Source: Thermodesulfovibrionales bacterium
GTDB lineage: Bacteria > Nitrospirota > Thermodesulfovibrionia > Thermodesulfovibrionales > SM23-35
Length of the DNA: 8,145 nt
Direction: 5' to 3'
Assembly: GCA_022865525.1 (NCBI GenBank)
Contig: JALHSV010000260.1
Location: forward strand, 1-8,145
The notes under the pieces are model-generated. The model did not search any database. It was not told the origin of the DNA and saw only the letters and a program-made list of their open reading frames with translations. This document shows positions 1 through 6,788 of the stretch, piece after piece. Numbering within the stretch: position 1 is the first letter of the stretch; each line of letters begins with the position of its first letter. Position numbers and translations under genes: made by a program.

Positions 1-362
1 AATCCCGGAAATGACGGCAGGAGAGCAGGATGGATATTCATGATCCTGTTGGGGAAAGCGTTGATGAGCGGTTTCCCGACAATTCTCATGAATCCGGCTA
101 AAACAACCAGCCCCACATTCCTTGCCTGCAGCTCACCAGCAATTTTCGTATACATTGCGTCCGTTGAGCTGAATTCCTTTGGACTGATGACAAGATGTTC
201 TATATTGTGCTTCCTTGCTCTCTCCCCTGCAAATGCTGAGGGATTATCGGTTATCAGAACAGCTATTTCAGCAGAAAGTATTCCTTCGCTGACAGCATTT
301 ATGATTGACTGGAAATTTGAACCTCTCCCCGAAGCAAGGACACCAATTCTCAGAGCTGCTAT
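1..362 (-). CDS. purN: Phosphoribosylglycinamide formyltransferase (GAR transformylase), partial
   Basis: Cytoplasmic enzyme of purine synthesis that transfers the formyl group of 10-formyl-tetrahydrofolate to GAR. The reverse-strand translation begins near IAALRIGVLASGRGSNFQS, the typical PurN N-terminus with its glycine-rich phosphate-binding loop. It continues through ITDNPSAFAGERA, VLAGFMRIVG and ends at the edge in MNIHPALLPSFPG; the N-H-P catalytic region is just entered (N-I-H-P). About 120 of the usual ~200 residues are present; the C-terminus lies outside the window. It follows the surA-like gene by about 12 nt in the same reading frame, so the two are probably cotranscribed. The start is odd: after the surA TGA the frame offers no ATG, GTG or TTG before the conserved GRGSN loop. 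I set the start at ATA (360-362) because a GGAGGT lies 4 nt upstream; CTG at 351-353 is the alternative. Family is certain, start is not. Confidence 0.93.
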   Translation of the reverse strand, partial: MAALRIGVLASGRGSNFQSIINAVSEGILSAEIAVLITDNPSAFAGERARKHNIEHLVISPKEFSSTDAMYTKIAGELQARNVGLVVLAGFMRIVGKPLINAFPNRIMNIHPALLPSFPG

Positions 363-366
363 CGTT

Positions 367-372
367 ACCTCC
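367..372 (-). promoter_or_regulatory. Shine-Dalgarno of purN (decides a non-standard start)
   Basis: The minus strand reads GGAGGT, a near-perfect Shine-Dalgarno, right after the surA stop codon (375-377). With normal spacing it points to the ATA at 360-362, four bases away, rather than to the CTG at 351-353, thirteen bases away. An ATG at 376-378 overlapping the surA stop lies upstream of this site and in the wrong frame for PurN. Confidence 0.6.
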
Positions 373-374
373 GA

Positions 375-1340
375 TCATAATCTGATTTCTATCCGTGCAT
401 TTTCCCGAAGACCCTTCATATAACTTTTGTATTTCTCAAGAAACGCCTCTTCTTCGAGTTGTTTGCGCACAGTTTCTTTTTGTTCCTCAGTGCTTTTTGC
501 AGAGACTCTGTCCTCAAGCTTGATGATGTGCAGTCCCTGGTCAGTCCAGAACGGTATGCTGACATCCCCTATCTTCATTACGGACAGGACATTGATGAAT
601 TCTTTTGCCATGTAGCTTTTTTTCACGTAACCAAGATCGCTTCCGATTTTAGCGGATGGGTCTTCCGAATATTCCCATGCGAGAGCAGCAAAATCCTCTC
701 CCCCCTTCAATCTCTGAACGATCATGGCACCTTTCTCTTCGAGTTCTTTTCTCCTGCTATCATCCTTTGGCTTCCTGATAAATATCTGCCTCAGCCTGAA
801 CTCTTCTTCACCCGCAAGGTTCATCTGATGCGACTCCATATATTTATTCACCTGCTCATCAGTGATCACAACCTTGTTTCTAATCTGATGGTTGATACCC
901 TGGCTGATAAGAATCTGATCGGAGAGTCTCTTCCTGTATTCCTCAAAGGTCAGTCCTTCTTTTTTCAGTGACTCCTCAAGTACCGCATCAGTCATTTGGT
1001 ATTTCTTTTTGATGTTTTCGATAGCCTCCTTTACCTCTTCTTCACGTACCTGAAGACCGAGTCTGCCGGCCTCCTGGATCTGGAGCTTCATATCGACGAG
1101 CTTTTCGAGAAAAGCAGCCTCATTGTTTTTAAAAACCTTACTTCTCTCCTCATCGGTTAAAGCCTTCACCTGCTCGGACGCTTCTGATTCCATGATCCGG
1201 TAAAGCTCGCTCCAGGTGATCACCTCTTTATTCACCACCGCAACGACACGGTCAAGCAATATGGCTGCATGTACTTCATGGTGAAAGAGAAGCAATGCAC
1301 ATACACTGATGAGCAAAGCTGCTATATGCCGTTGTACCAT
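375..1340 (-). CDS. surA: SurA-like periplasmic peptidyl-prolyl cis-trans isomerase / chaperone (one PpiC domain)
   Basis: Predicted periplasmic folding factor for outer-membrane proteins. From the chosen start the protein is 321 residues. It begins with a signal peptide (MVQRH, then hydrophobic IAALLISVCALLLF, cleavage likely after VHA). A SurA_N chaperone domain follows, starting ILLDRVVAVVNKEVITWSE. One parvulin/PpiC rotamase domain follows, from about FRLRQIFIRKP through GGEDFAALAWEYSEDPSA, GSDLGYV and QGLHIIKLEDR. E. coli SurA is longer (about 428 residues) with two parvulin domains; single-domain versions are common outside gammaproteobacteria. An in-frame ATG 14 codons upstream (1382) would add the charged stretch KSIIIRERERIHL. 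I prefer 1340 because the signal peptide is then normal, GGA lies about 9 nt upstream, and the candidate promoter would leave almost no leader for 1382. It is divergent from the formate dehydrogenase genes and probably cotranscribed with purN. Confidence 0.88.
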   Translation of the reverse strand: MVQRHIAALLISVCALLLFHHEVHAAILLDRVVAVVNKEVITWSELYRIMESEASEQVKALTDEERSKVFKNNEAAFLEKLVDMKLQIQEAGRLGLQVREEEVKEAIENIKKKYQMTDAVLEESLKKEGLTFEEYRKRLSDQILISQGINHQIRNKVVITDEQVNKYMESHQMNLAGEEEFRLRQIFIRKPKDDSRRKELEEKGAMIVQRLKGGEDFAALAWEYSEDPSAKIGSDLGYVKKSYMAKEFINVLSVMKIGDVSIPFWTDQGLHIIKLEDRVSAKSTEEQKETVRKQLEEEAFLEKYKSYMKGLRENARIEIRL

Positions 1341-1390
1341 CAAATGAATCCGTTCCCTTTCTCTAATAATAATACTTTTCATCGACTATT

Positions 1391-1420
1391 TATATACCAC
1401 AAGAAACGGAGTAAACTCAA
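1391..1420 (-). promoter_or_regulatory. Candidate sigma-70 promoter for surA-purN
   Basis: The minus strand reads TTGAGT (1415-1420), 18 bases, then TATATA (1391-1396). These match the -35 and -10 consensus in 4 of 6 positions each. Transcription would start near 1384, giving only about 2 nt of leader before the ATG at 1382 but about 45 nt before the ATG at 1340. This supports the downstream start. Prediction by eye only. Confidence 0.4.
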
Positions 1421-1429
1421 ACTGTGCGT

Positions 1430-1458
1430 TTGCTTGTTTTCCCGCAGAAAGTTATTCT
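1430..1458 (+). promoter_or_regulatory. Weak candidate promoter for the nuoE-nuoF-fdhA genes
   Basis: TTGCTT (1430-1435), 17 bases, then TATTCT (1453-1458), with overlapping alternatives TATTAT and TATACT up to 1466. The -35 is poor (3 of 6). It is the best-spaced pair I see in the divergent region 1383-1575. I saw no convincing sigma-54 site or FNR/CRP palindrome there. The leader to the nuoE ATG would be about 110 nt. Confidence 0.25.
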
Positions 1459-1575
1459 ATTATACTAAACAGACACCTTGTGAAGGTGGATTTCGGAACA
1501 GTTTTTTCGACTCCTCTGAAAAAGCGGGAGAAACGCTCAGTCTGTTGAGTATACAAAAAATGAGATGAGTTCAGT

Positions 1576-2037
1576 ATGGAAGAAATTCTTCAGAAGATAC
1601 TCGGTGAGTACAGGGAAAATGAGGGAAATATTATATCCATCCTTCAGGATATAGAAAAAGCATTCGGTTTTATCCCTGAAGAAACGGTAACCTGGTTTTC
1701 AAAAAAACTTGATATCCCTGCAAGCCGTTTTTTCGGAACAGCCACCTTCTACTCCCAGTTTCATCTCAAACCAAGAGGCAAAAATATCATTACTGTCTGC
1801 CGCGGCACAGCCTGCCATGTAAAGGGTTCTGAAAAACTGCTCAACAGGCTTTTCCTGGAACTCGATATCCCGCCTGATGAAGAAACGAGCACAGATTCCA
1901 AATTCACGATTGAAAAGGTTAATTGTATTGGTGCCTGCGGTATTGCTCCCGTCACAATTCTGAACAAAGAAGTGCTCGGCAAAATGACCCTCGATAACCT
2001 GATGAAAGAAGTAAAAAAGATCAAAGCACGCGAATAA
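1576..2037 (+). CDS. nuoE: NuoE/HydC-like [2Fe-2S] subunit of NAD-dependent formate dehydrogenase
   Basis: Thioredoxin-fold [2Fe-2S] protein of the complex I 24-kDa family, 153 residues and full length. The N-terminal helical part (ILGEYRENEGNIISILQDIEKAFGFIPEE) and the FFGTATFYSQFHLKPRGKN segment are typical. The cluster ligands are C75 and C80 (CRGTAC) and C117 and C121 (CIGAC). In soluble formate dehydrogenases and HydABC-type hydrogenases this subunit docks on the NuoF-like flavoprotein. Its stop codon and the nuoF start share one base (TAATG), which indicates translational coupling. The upstream Shine-Dalgarno is weak (GAGATGAG around 1562-1569). No other complex I subunits are nearby, so it belongs to the formate dehydrogenase rather than to complex I. 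An equivalent name would be hydC/hylC-like. Confidence 0.9.
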   Translation: MEEILQKILGEYRENEGNIISILQDIEKAFGFIPEETVTWFSKKLDIPASRFFGTATFYSQFHLKPRGKNIITVCRGTACHVKGSEKLLNRLFLELDIPPDEETSTDSKFTIEKVNCIGACGIAPVTILNKEVLGKMTLDNLMKEVKKIKARE

Positions 2038-3815
2038 TGGACAAGGATATTCTCATAAAGGTATGCACCGGAACAGGCGGAGTCGCTTCAGGCAGCAAAG
2101 AGGTTCTGGAAACCTTCAAAGGAACAATCTCATCAGCCGGCATTGCAGCATCTTTCTCCGAGAGGTGTTCAGCACAGAGAGTTGGCTGCAGGGGATTCTG
2201 CGCACAGGATGTACTCGTGGATGTCATCATCAATGGAGAAAAGACAACGTACAAACATGTCAAGCCGGATATGGTAGGAAAAATTTTTACTGAGCACATC
2301 CTTAACGGAACACCTGTCGCAGAATGGATTGTTGATAAAGACTATCACACCTTTCATCAAAAACAGACCAAGGTGGTTCTCTCCCATTGTGGCGAGATAG
2401 ATCCTGAGGATATTCATGCCTATAGGGCTGTTGACGGTTACAAAGCAGCAAAAATGGCTCTTACCTCGATGAGTTCTCAAGAGATTGTCAATATCGTAAA
2501 AAATTCCAATTTGAGGGGGAGAGGCGGCGCAGGCTTTCCGACAGGACTGAAATGGGAACTCGGATTACGGATTGCTTCAGACATCAAATACGTGATCTGC
2601 AATGGTGATGAGGGTGATCCGGGTGCGTTCATGGACAGGTCTGTCATGGAAGGGGATCCTCACGCAGTTATAGAAGGCATGATTATCTGTGCAAAGGCAA
2701 CTGAATCCCATCATGGATATATCTATGTAAGGGCTGAGTACCCGTTGGCAGTCAAACGTCTTCAGATGGCAATAGAACAGTGCTACGAGGCAGGATTCCT
2801 CGGGAAAAATACTTTTGGTTCCGGCTTTGATTTTGATCTCAAGATTTTTCAGGGTGCCGGTGCCTTTGTATGCGGAGAGGCTACAGCATTGATGCGCTCA
2901 ATCGAGGGAAAACGGGGTATGCCGACACCGAAGTTATGGCGTTCAGCCGAAAAGGGCTTATGGGACAGACCGACGGTCTTGAATAATGTCGAGACCTTTG
3001 CAAATATTCCCAGGATCATTCTCCGTGGTGCGGACTGGTTCATGCGTCTTGGCACAGAGAGGAGCGGTGGCACCAAAGTCATTTCACTCTCGGGAAAGGT
3101 AAAGAATACCGGGTTGATTGAGGTACCATTAGGTGTCACTCTCAGGGAGATTGTTTATGAGATAGGCGGAGGCATCGAAGGTGGCAAGTCCTTCAAGGCA
3201 TTGCAGACGGGCGGACCTTCAGGCGGATGCATACCTGAGGAGTTACTTGACACTGAAGTAGACTATGAATCACTCGCGCTGGCCGGCTCCATCATGGGAT
3301 CCGGAGGTATGGTTGTATTGGATGAGACAAGCTGTATGGTGAATACGGCAAAATTCTTCCTTGAATTCACTCAGTCCGAGTCATGCGGCAAATGTACCCC
3401 CTGCAGGATCGGAACGAAAAGGATGCTCGAAATTCTGGAAAGGATCACAACCGGAAGAGGCAAAGAAGGCGACCTTGAACTGCTCGAAGAACTCGGACAT
3501 TACATACGCGCAACTTCATTATGCGGATTGGGCATGACTGCTCCCAATCCCGTACTCAGCACCCTCAGATATTTCAGAGACGAGTACGAACAACATATCA
3601 GGAATAAAAAATGTCCTGCTGCTGTTTGCAGGGATCTGATCACCTATTCGATACTCGAAGCTGTCTGTACCGGATGCGGGGCATGTAAGCGCGTCTGCCC
3701 TGCAGATGCAATAAGAGGTGTCAGAAAGAAACCGCACCGTATTAACACAGAATTATGCGTCAAATGCGGGACATGCTTTGATGCATGCAAGTTCAAGGCA
3801 ATTACGAAGGTGTGA
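2037..3815 (+). CDS. nuoF: NuoF/HydB-like NADH-binding flavoprotein subunit of formate dehydrogenase
   Basis: Flavin iron-sulfur subunit that exchanges electrons with NAD(H), 592 residues. Domains in order: an N-terminal thioredoxin-like [2Fe-2S] domain (about 1-95); the NuoF 51-kDa FMN/NADH core with RGRGGAGFPTGLKWE (160 on), CNGDEGDPGAF and GAGAFVCGEATALMRSIEG; an SLBB segment; the [4Fe-4S] domain with C450, C453, C456 (ESCGKCTPCRIG) and C496; and a C-terminal 2[4Fe-4S] ferredoxin with C544, C547, C550, C554 and C574, C577, C580, C584. The extra N- and C-terminal domains are the HydB/HylB-type layout; complex I NuoF (about 430-450 residues) lacks them. In the N-terminal domain C10, C51 and C55 are present, but the second expected cysteine (C-x4-C) is Gly15 (CTGTGG). 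It is coupled to nuoE by a one-base overlap. A 158-bp gap containing a repeat separates it from fdhA. Confidence 0.93.
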   Translation: MDKDILIKVCTGTGGVASGSKEVLETFKGTISSAGIAASFSERCSAQRVGCRGFCAQDVLVDVIINGEKTTYKHVKPDMVGKIFTEHILNGTPVAEWIVDKDYHTFHQKQTKVVLSHCGEIDPEDIHAYRAVDGYKAAKMALTSMSSQEIVNIVKNSNLRGRGGAGFPTGLKWELGLRIASDIKYVICNGDEGDPGAFMDRSVMEGDPHAVIEGMIICAKATESHHGYIYVRAEYPLAVKRLQMAIEQCYEAGFLGKNTFGSGFDFDLKIFQGAGAFVCGEATALMRSIEGKRGMPTPKLWRSAEKGLWDRPTVLNNVETFANIPRIILRGADWFMRLGTERSGGTKVISLSGKVKNTGLIEVPLGVTLREIVYEIGGGIEGGKSFKALQTGGPSGGCIPEELLDTEVDYESLALAGSIMGSGGMVVLDETSCMVNTAKFFLEFTQSESCGKCTPCRIGTKRMLEILERITTGRGKEGDLELLEELGHYIRATSLCGLGMTAPNPVLSTLRYFRDEYEQHIRNKKCPAAVCRDLITYSILEAVCTGCGACKRVCPADAIRGVRKKPHRINTELCVKCGTCFDACKFKAITKV

Positions 3816-3860
3816 GCACTATATGCTGATAGGACTATAAGTATGAAAACATCAATCATA

Positions 3861-3935
3861 AAATCCCTCCTAACCTCCCTTTACCAAAGGGAGGGAACAT
3901 ACCCCTCTTTGGTAAAGAGGGGCAAGGGGAGATTT
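3861..3935. repeat. Palindromic intergenic repeat with two hairpins (nuoF-fdhA spacer)
   Basis: The first hairpin is CCTCCCTTT (3874-3882), loop ACC, AAAGGGAGG (3886-3894). The second is CCCCTCTTT (3902-3910), loop GGT, AAAGAGGGG (3914-3922). Both have perfect 9-bp stems. Outer arms AAATCCCTCC (3861-3870) and GGGGAGATTT (3926-3935) are imperfect inverted repeats. The left 34 bases match 4846-4879 inside fdhA at 29 positions. This resembles REP- or MITE-like elements. It fills most of the only sizeable gap in an otherwise tight gene set. The following T-run could let it act as an attenuator, but the outer stem is imperfect. The rest of the gap, 3816-3860 and 3936-3973, shows nothing clear. Confidence 0.8.
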
Positions 3936-3973
3936 TTCGATAATAATGCCTTACTTATGAAATCCTTAATAAG

Positions 3974-6763
3974 ATGGTAACCCTCAAAATAGACGGACAA
4001 AAAGTTACAGTAAGAAAATTATCCACAATCCTCGATGCTGTGAGAAAACTGGATATTCCTATACCGACACTATGCCACCATCCTGAACTTTCCCCTTTCG
4101 GCGGATGCAGGCTCTGTCTGGTAGAAATCAACGGATCGCCGAAACCGGTTGCATCATGTACGACGTTCGCCCGGAACGGAATGGACGTGACAACAACAAG
4201 CCCCCGTTTAGAGAAACTGAGGAAAACAACATTGGAACTTATCCTTTCTGACCATCCAAAAGATTGTATGGTTTGTGAAAGGGCAGGTGATTGCAAGCTT
4301 CAGGAACTGGCATATTTTTATGGTATCAGAGAAAACCGTTTCGGGGGGGAACAGAGGGTTTACGAGAAAAAGGATAATAATCCATTTATCGCAAGGGATA
4401 TGGAGAAATGTATTCTCTGCGGACAGTGTGTTCGTATCTGTGATGAGATACAGGGAGTCGGAGCAATAGACTTTGCTTATAGAGGACTAAGAACAAAGAT
4501 CTGTCCACCATTCGAAAATGACCTCAACTGCGAGTTCTGTGGTCAATGTGTTGCAGTCTGCCCGACAGGAGCTCTCACAGGTAAGATGTGGGATCAAAAG
4601 GGAAGACAGAATTTCAAAGAAGTTGATACAGTCTGCCCATATTGTGGATGCGGCTGCAACATAACACTCCATATATGGCGCAATGAGGTGAGAAGGGTTT
4701 CTTCAAAAGAGGAGACATTGAACGAAGGCTGGCTCTGTGCGAAGGGCAGGTTCGGCTACGGATTCATCCACAGCCCTGATCGCCTGAAAAAACCTTTGAT
4801 TCGCACTGCACCGAAAGATATCTCGGCTTTTCCTATTCACCAGACAAATCCCCCCTTACCCCCCTTTACTAAAGGGGGGCGTGGGGGGATTCATCCTTCA
4901 TCCTTTAGCCTTCATCCCTTATCCTCTTTTAAAGAGGTTTCCTGGGACGAAGCTTTTGATTATATTGCAAACCGTCTCAAGCAGATCAAAGAGAACTACG
5001 GACCGGATGCCATCGGCGGTCTTTCTTCAGCGCGGTGCACCAGTGAGGAAAATTATCTCTTCCAGAAATTCTTCCGTGCAGTAATAGGCACGAACAACAT
5101 CGACCATTGTGCGAGATACTGACACAGTTCATCCCTGGCCGGTCTGGCCACTGTGTTTGGCTCGGGTGCCATGACAAATTCGATACCGGAAATCGAAAAC
5201 CATGACATTATTTTTGTTATCGGCTCGAATACAACAGAGACTCACCCGATCATCGGACTGAAAATGAAAAAAGCGGTCAGAAGAGGAGCCGAACTCATTG
5301 TTGCTGATCCAAGAAAAATTGATCTGGTGAGATTTTCCAGTGTATGGTTACAGCAAAGGCCCGGAACTGACGTAGCCCTCCTGAATTCCATCATGCATGT
5401 AATCGTGAAAGAAGATTTAATCGACAAGAAATTTATCATGGAGCGTACAGAGGGGTTTGCATCTTTCAAGGAGTCTCTCCTTGCATATACTCCCGAGGAA
5501 GGCGAACGGATTACAGGAGTCTCAAGGGAGGATATTATAAAGGCGGCATTTCTTTACGGGAATGCTGTCCGTCCGGGGATCTACTACACTATGGGGATTA
5601 CCCAGCATACTCACGGCACAGAGAACGTATATGCGATAGCAAATCTGGCGCTGATGACAGGCAACCTGGGGAGGGAGAGCACCGGAGTAAATCCGTTGAG
5701 GGGACAGAACAATGTTCAGGGTGCTACAGATATGGGCTGCATACCGGATTTTTATTTAGGGTATCAGAAGGTAACCATGCCAGGTATCAGGCAAAAGTTC
5801 GAGAAGGCATGGGGTATTCACTTATCAGATACTCCAGGCCTTACCGCAACCGAAATGACCAGGGCAGCCCTTGAAGGGAAGATCAAAGCGCTCTATATTA
5901 TGGGAGAAAACCCTGTCCTGAGCGACCCTGATATGAACCATACCATACAAGCGCTGAAAAAACTGGATTTCCTTGTCGTGCAGGATATCTTTCCGACAGA
6001 AACCGCGGAACTGGCAGATGTAATACTTCCTGCTGCATGCTTTGCCGAAAAAGACGGAACATTCACAAACACCGCACGAATGGTTCAGCGAGTGAGAAAA
6101 GCTGTGGAACCTCCCGGTGACGCAAAGGAGGATTCTCTCATCATCGTTGAACTTGCGAAGCGGTTTGGAGTTGATATGACGTATGACATAATCGAAGATG
6201 TCTTCCGGGAAGCAGGAAACCTCTGGCCTGCACTGGCCGGTATAAATTACCGGAGAATAGCAAAGAACGGTCTCCAATGGCCATGTCCAACCCATGATCA
6301 CCCCGGGACTCCCTATCTGTTCAAAGGTGCTTTCCCACGGGGAAAAGCTACCTTTACCGCAGTACAATTCCGTCCGTCTGATGAATTACCCGATCATGAA
6401 TATCCCTTTTTGCTATCGACAGGAAGACATCTTTTTCATTATCATACAGGGTCAATGACGAGAAGGGTTGACCCAATAAACCGTGTATCACCTTGTGCGT
6501 ACATTGAGATTCACCCGGAGGATGCACAAACACTGAATGTTCGCGAGGGAGATGCAGTGCGCGTATCCTCTCGAAGGGGGACCATAGAGATAATGGTTCT
6601 TGTTTCCGGTCGGCCTGCAAAAGGCGTTGTCTTTATCCCCTTTCATTACCGAGAAGCAGCAGCAAATGTACTCACCAATACTGCTCTCGACCCGATCTCG
6701 AAGATTCCCGAGCTGAAGGCGTGTGCAGTAAGAATTGAACGGGTAGAAACTTCCCCGAAATAA
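3974..6763 (+). CDS. fdhA: Selenocysteine-containing formate dehydrogenase catalytic subunit (in-frame TGA = Sec383)
   Basis: Cytoplasmic molybdenum- or tungsten-bis-MGD enzyme for formate/CO2 interconversion, 929 residues. The TGA at 5120-5122 is read as selenocysteine. The N-terminus is NuoG-like: [2Fe-2S] ligands C34, C45, C48, C62; His-ligated [4Fe-4S] H94, C98, C101, C107; two more [4Fe-4S] from C146, C149, C152, C156 and C186, C189, C192, C196. Then comes the molybdopterin oxidoreductase part with its [4Fe-4S] at C221, C224, C228, C255. The active site is U383-H384 (CARYUHSSSLAGL) and R576 (NPLRGQNNVQG), with the same mutual spacing as Sec140, His141 and Arg333 of E. coli FdhH. A C-terminal molydopterin-dinucleotide-binding domain begins near LLSTGRHLFHYHTGSMTRR. 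Residues 290-319 are encoded by repeat DNA and look inserted. The start fits the family (MVTLKIDGQKVTV) but has no clear Shine-Dalgarno. NCBI often calls this family fdhF. Partners are the two upstream subunits. Confidence 0.95.
4846..4891. repeat. Palindromic repeat inserted in frame within fdhA
   Basis: A nearly perfect nested palindrome: AATCCCCCC (4847-4855), TTA, CCCCCCTTT (4859-4867), loop ACT, AAAGGGGGG (4871-4879), CGT, GGGGGGATT (4883-4891). Its left 34 bases match the intergenic repeat at 3861-3894 in 29 positions. It is translated as TNPPLPPFTKGGRGGI (residues 291-306) in fdhA. This lies between the [4Fe-4S] Mo-domain segment ending LKKPLIRTAP and the conserved VSWDEAFDYIA. The unit from 4847 to 4891 is 45 bp, a multiple of three, which keeps the gene open. 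Confidence 0.85.
4890..4924 (+). repeat. Degenerate 7-bp tandem repeat within fdhA
   Basis: Five successive heptamers follow the palindrome: TTCATCC, TTCATCC, TTTAGCC, TTCATCC, CTTATCC. Three are identical. The segment is translated as HPSSFSLHPLSS, a low-complexity stretch unlike the conserved parts of formate dehydrogenases. Because the unit is not a multiple of three, loss or gain of one copy would shift the frame ahead of the selenocysteine codon. Confidence 0.6.
5120..5157 (+). promoter_or_regulatory. Bacterial SECIS element for selenocysteine insertion
   Basis: Begins with the in-frame UGA at 5120-5122. The lower stem pairs CACAG (5123-5127) with CTGTG (5151-5155), extendable by A5122-T5156 and a G5121-T5157 wobble. 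The upper stem pairs TGGCC (5136-5140) with GGCCA (5146-5150). The apical loop is GGTCT (5141-5145), and an unpaired stretch lies on the 5' side (5128-5135). The GGUCU loop starts 18 nt after the UGA. To my recollection both the loop and the distance equal those of the E. coli fdhF SECIS, where the loop G and U contact SelB. The element is translated as HSSSLAGLATV, so it is both coding and regulatory. Confidence 0.9.
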
Positions 6764-6788
6764 ATACCGTGAAGAGGAGGCATGTGCC

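Noticed and set aside
459..971. 170-codon open frame on the plus strand
   Set aside because: It is antisense to the surA-like gene, whose protein is clearly recognisable; no independent support.
1576..3815. nuoE-nuoF as the start of a complex I operon
   Set aside because: No membrane or other nuo subunits follow, the NuoF-like protein has HydB-type extra domains, and the next gene is fdhA with its own NuoG-like N-terminus.
3957..3980. Seven-codon frame (MKSLIRW) overlapping the fdhA start, as a leader peptide
   Set aside because: No Shine-Dalgarno and no regulatory residue pattern; too short to distinguish from chance.
3861..4924. CRISPR-like or transposon array formed by the two related palindromes
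   Set aside because: Only two diverged copies about 1 kb apart, no regular spacers, and no cas or transposase gene in the window; a REP/MITE-like element fits better.
3974..5122. fdhA as a truncated gene or pseudogene with a second gene starting at 5153
   Set aside because: The TGA lies exactly at the selenocysteine position of the family, the frame continues unchanged, and a SECIS hairpin follows. It is one gene.
5825..6367. 180-codon open frame on the minus strand
   Set aside because: It lies opposite well-conserved fdhA coding sequence and its translation shows no recognisable domain; a shadow frame.
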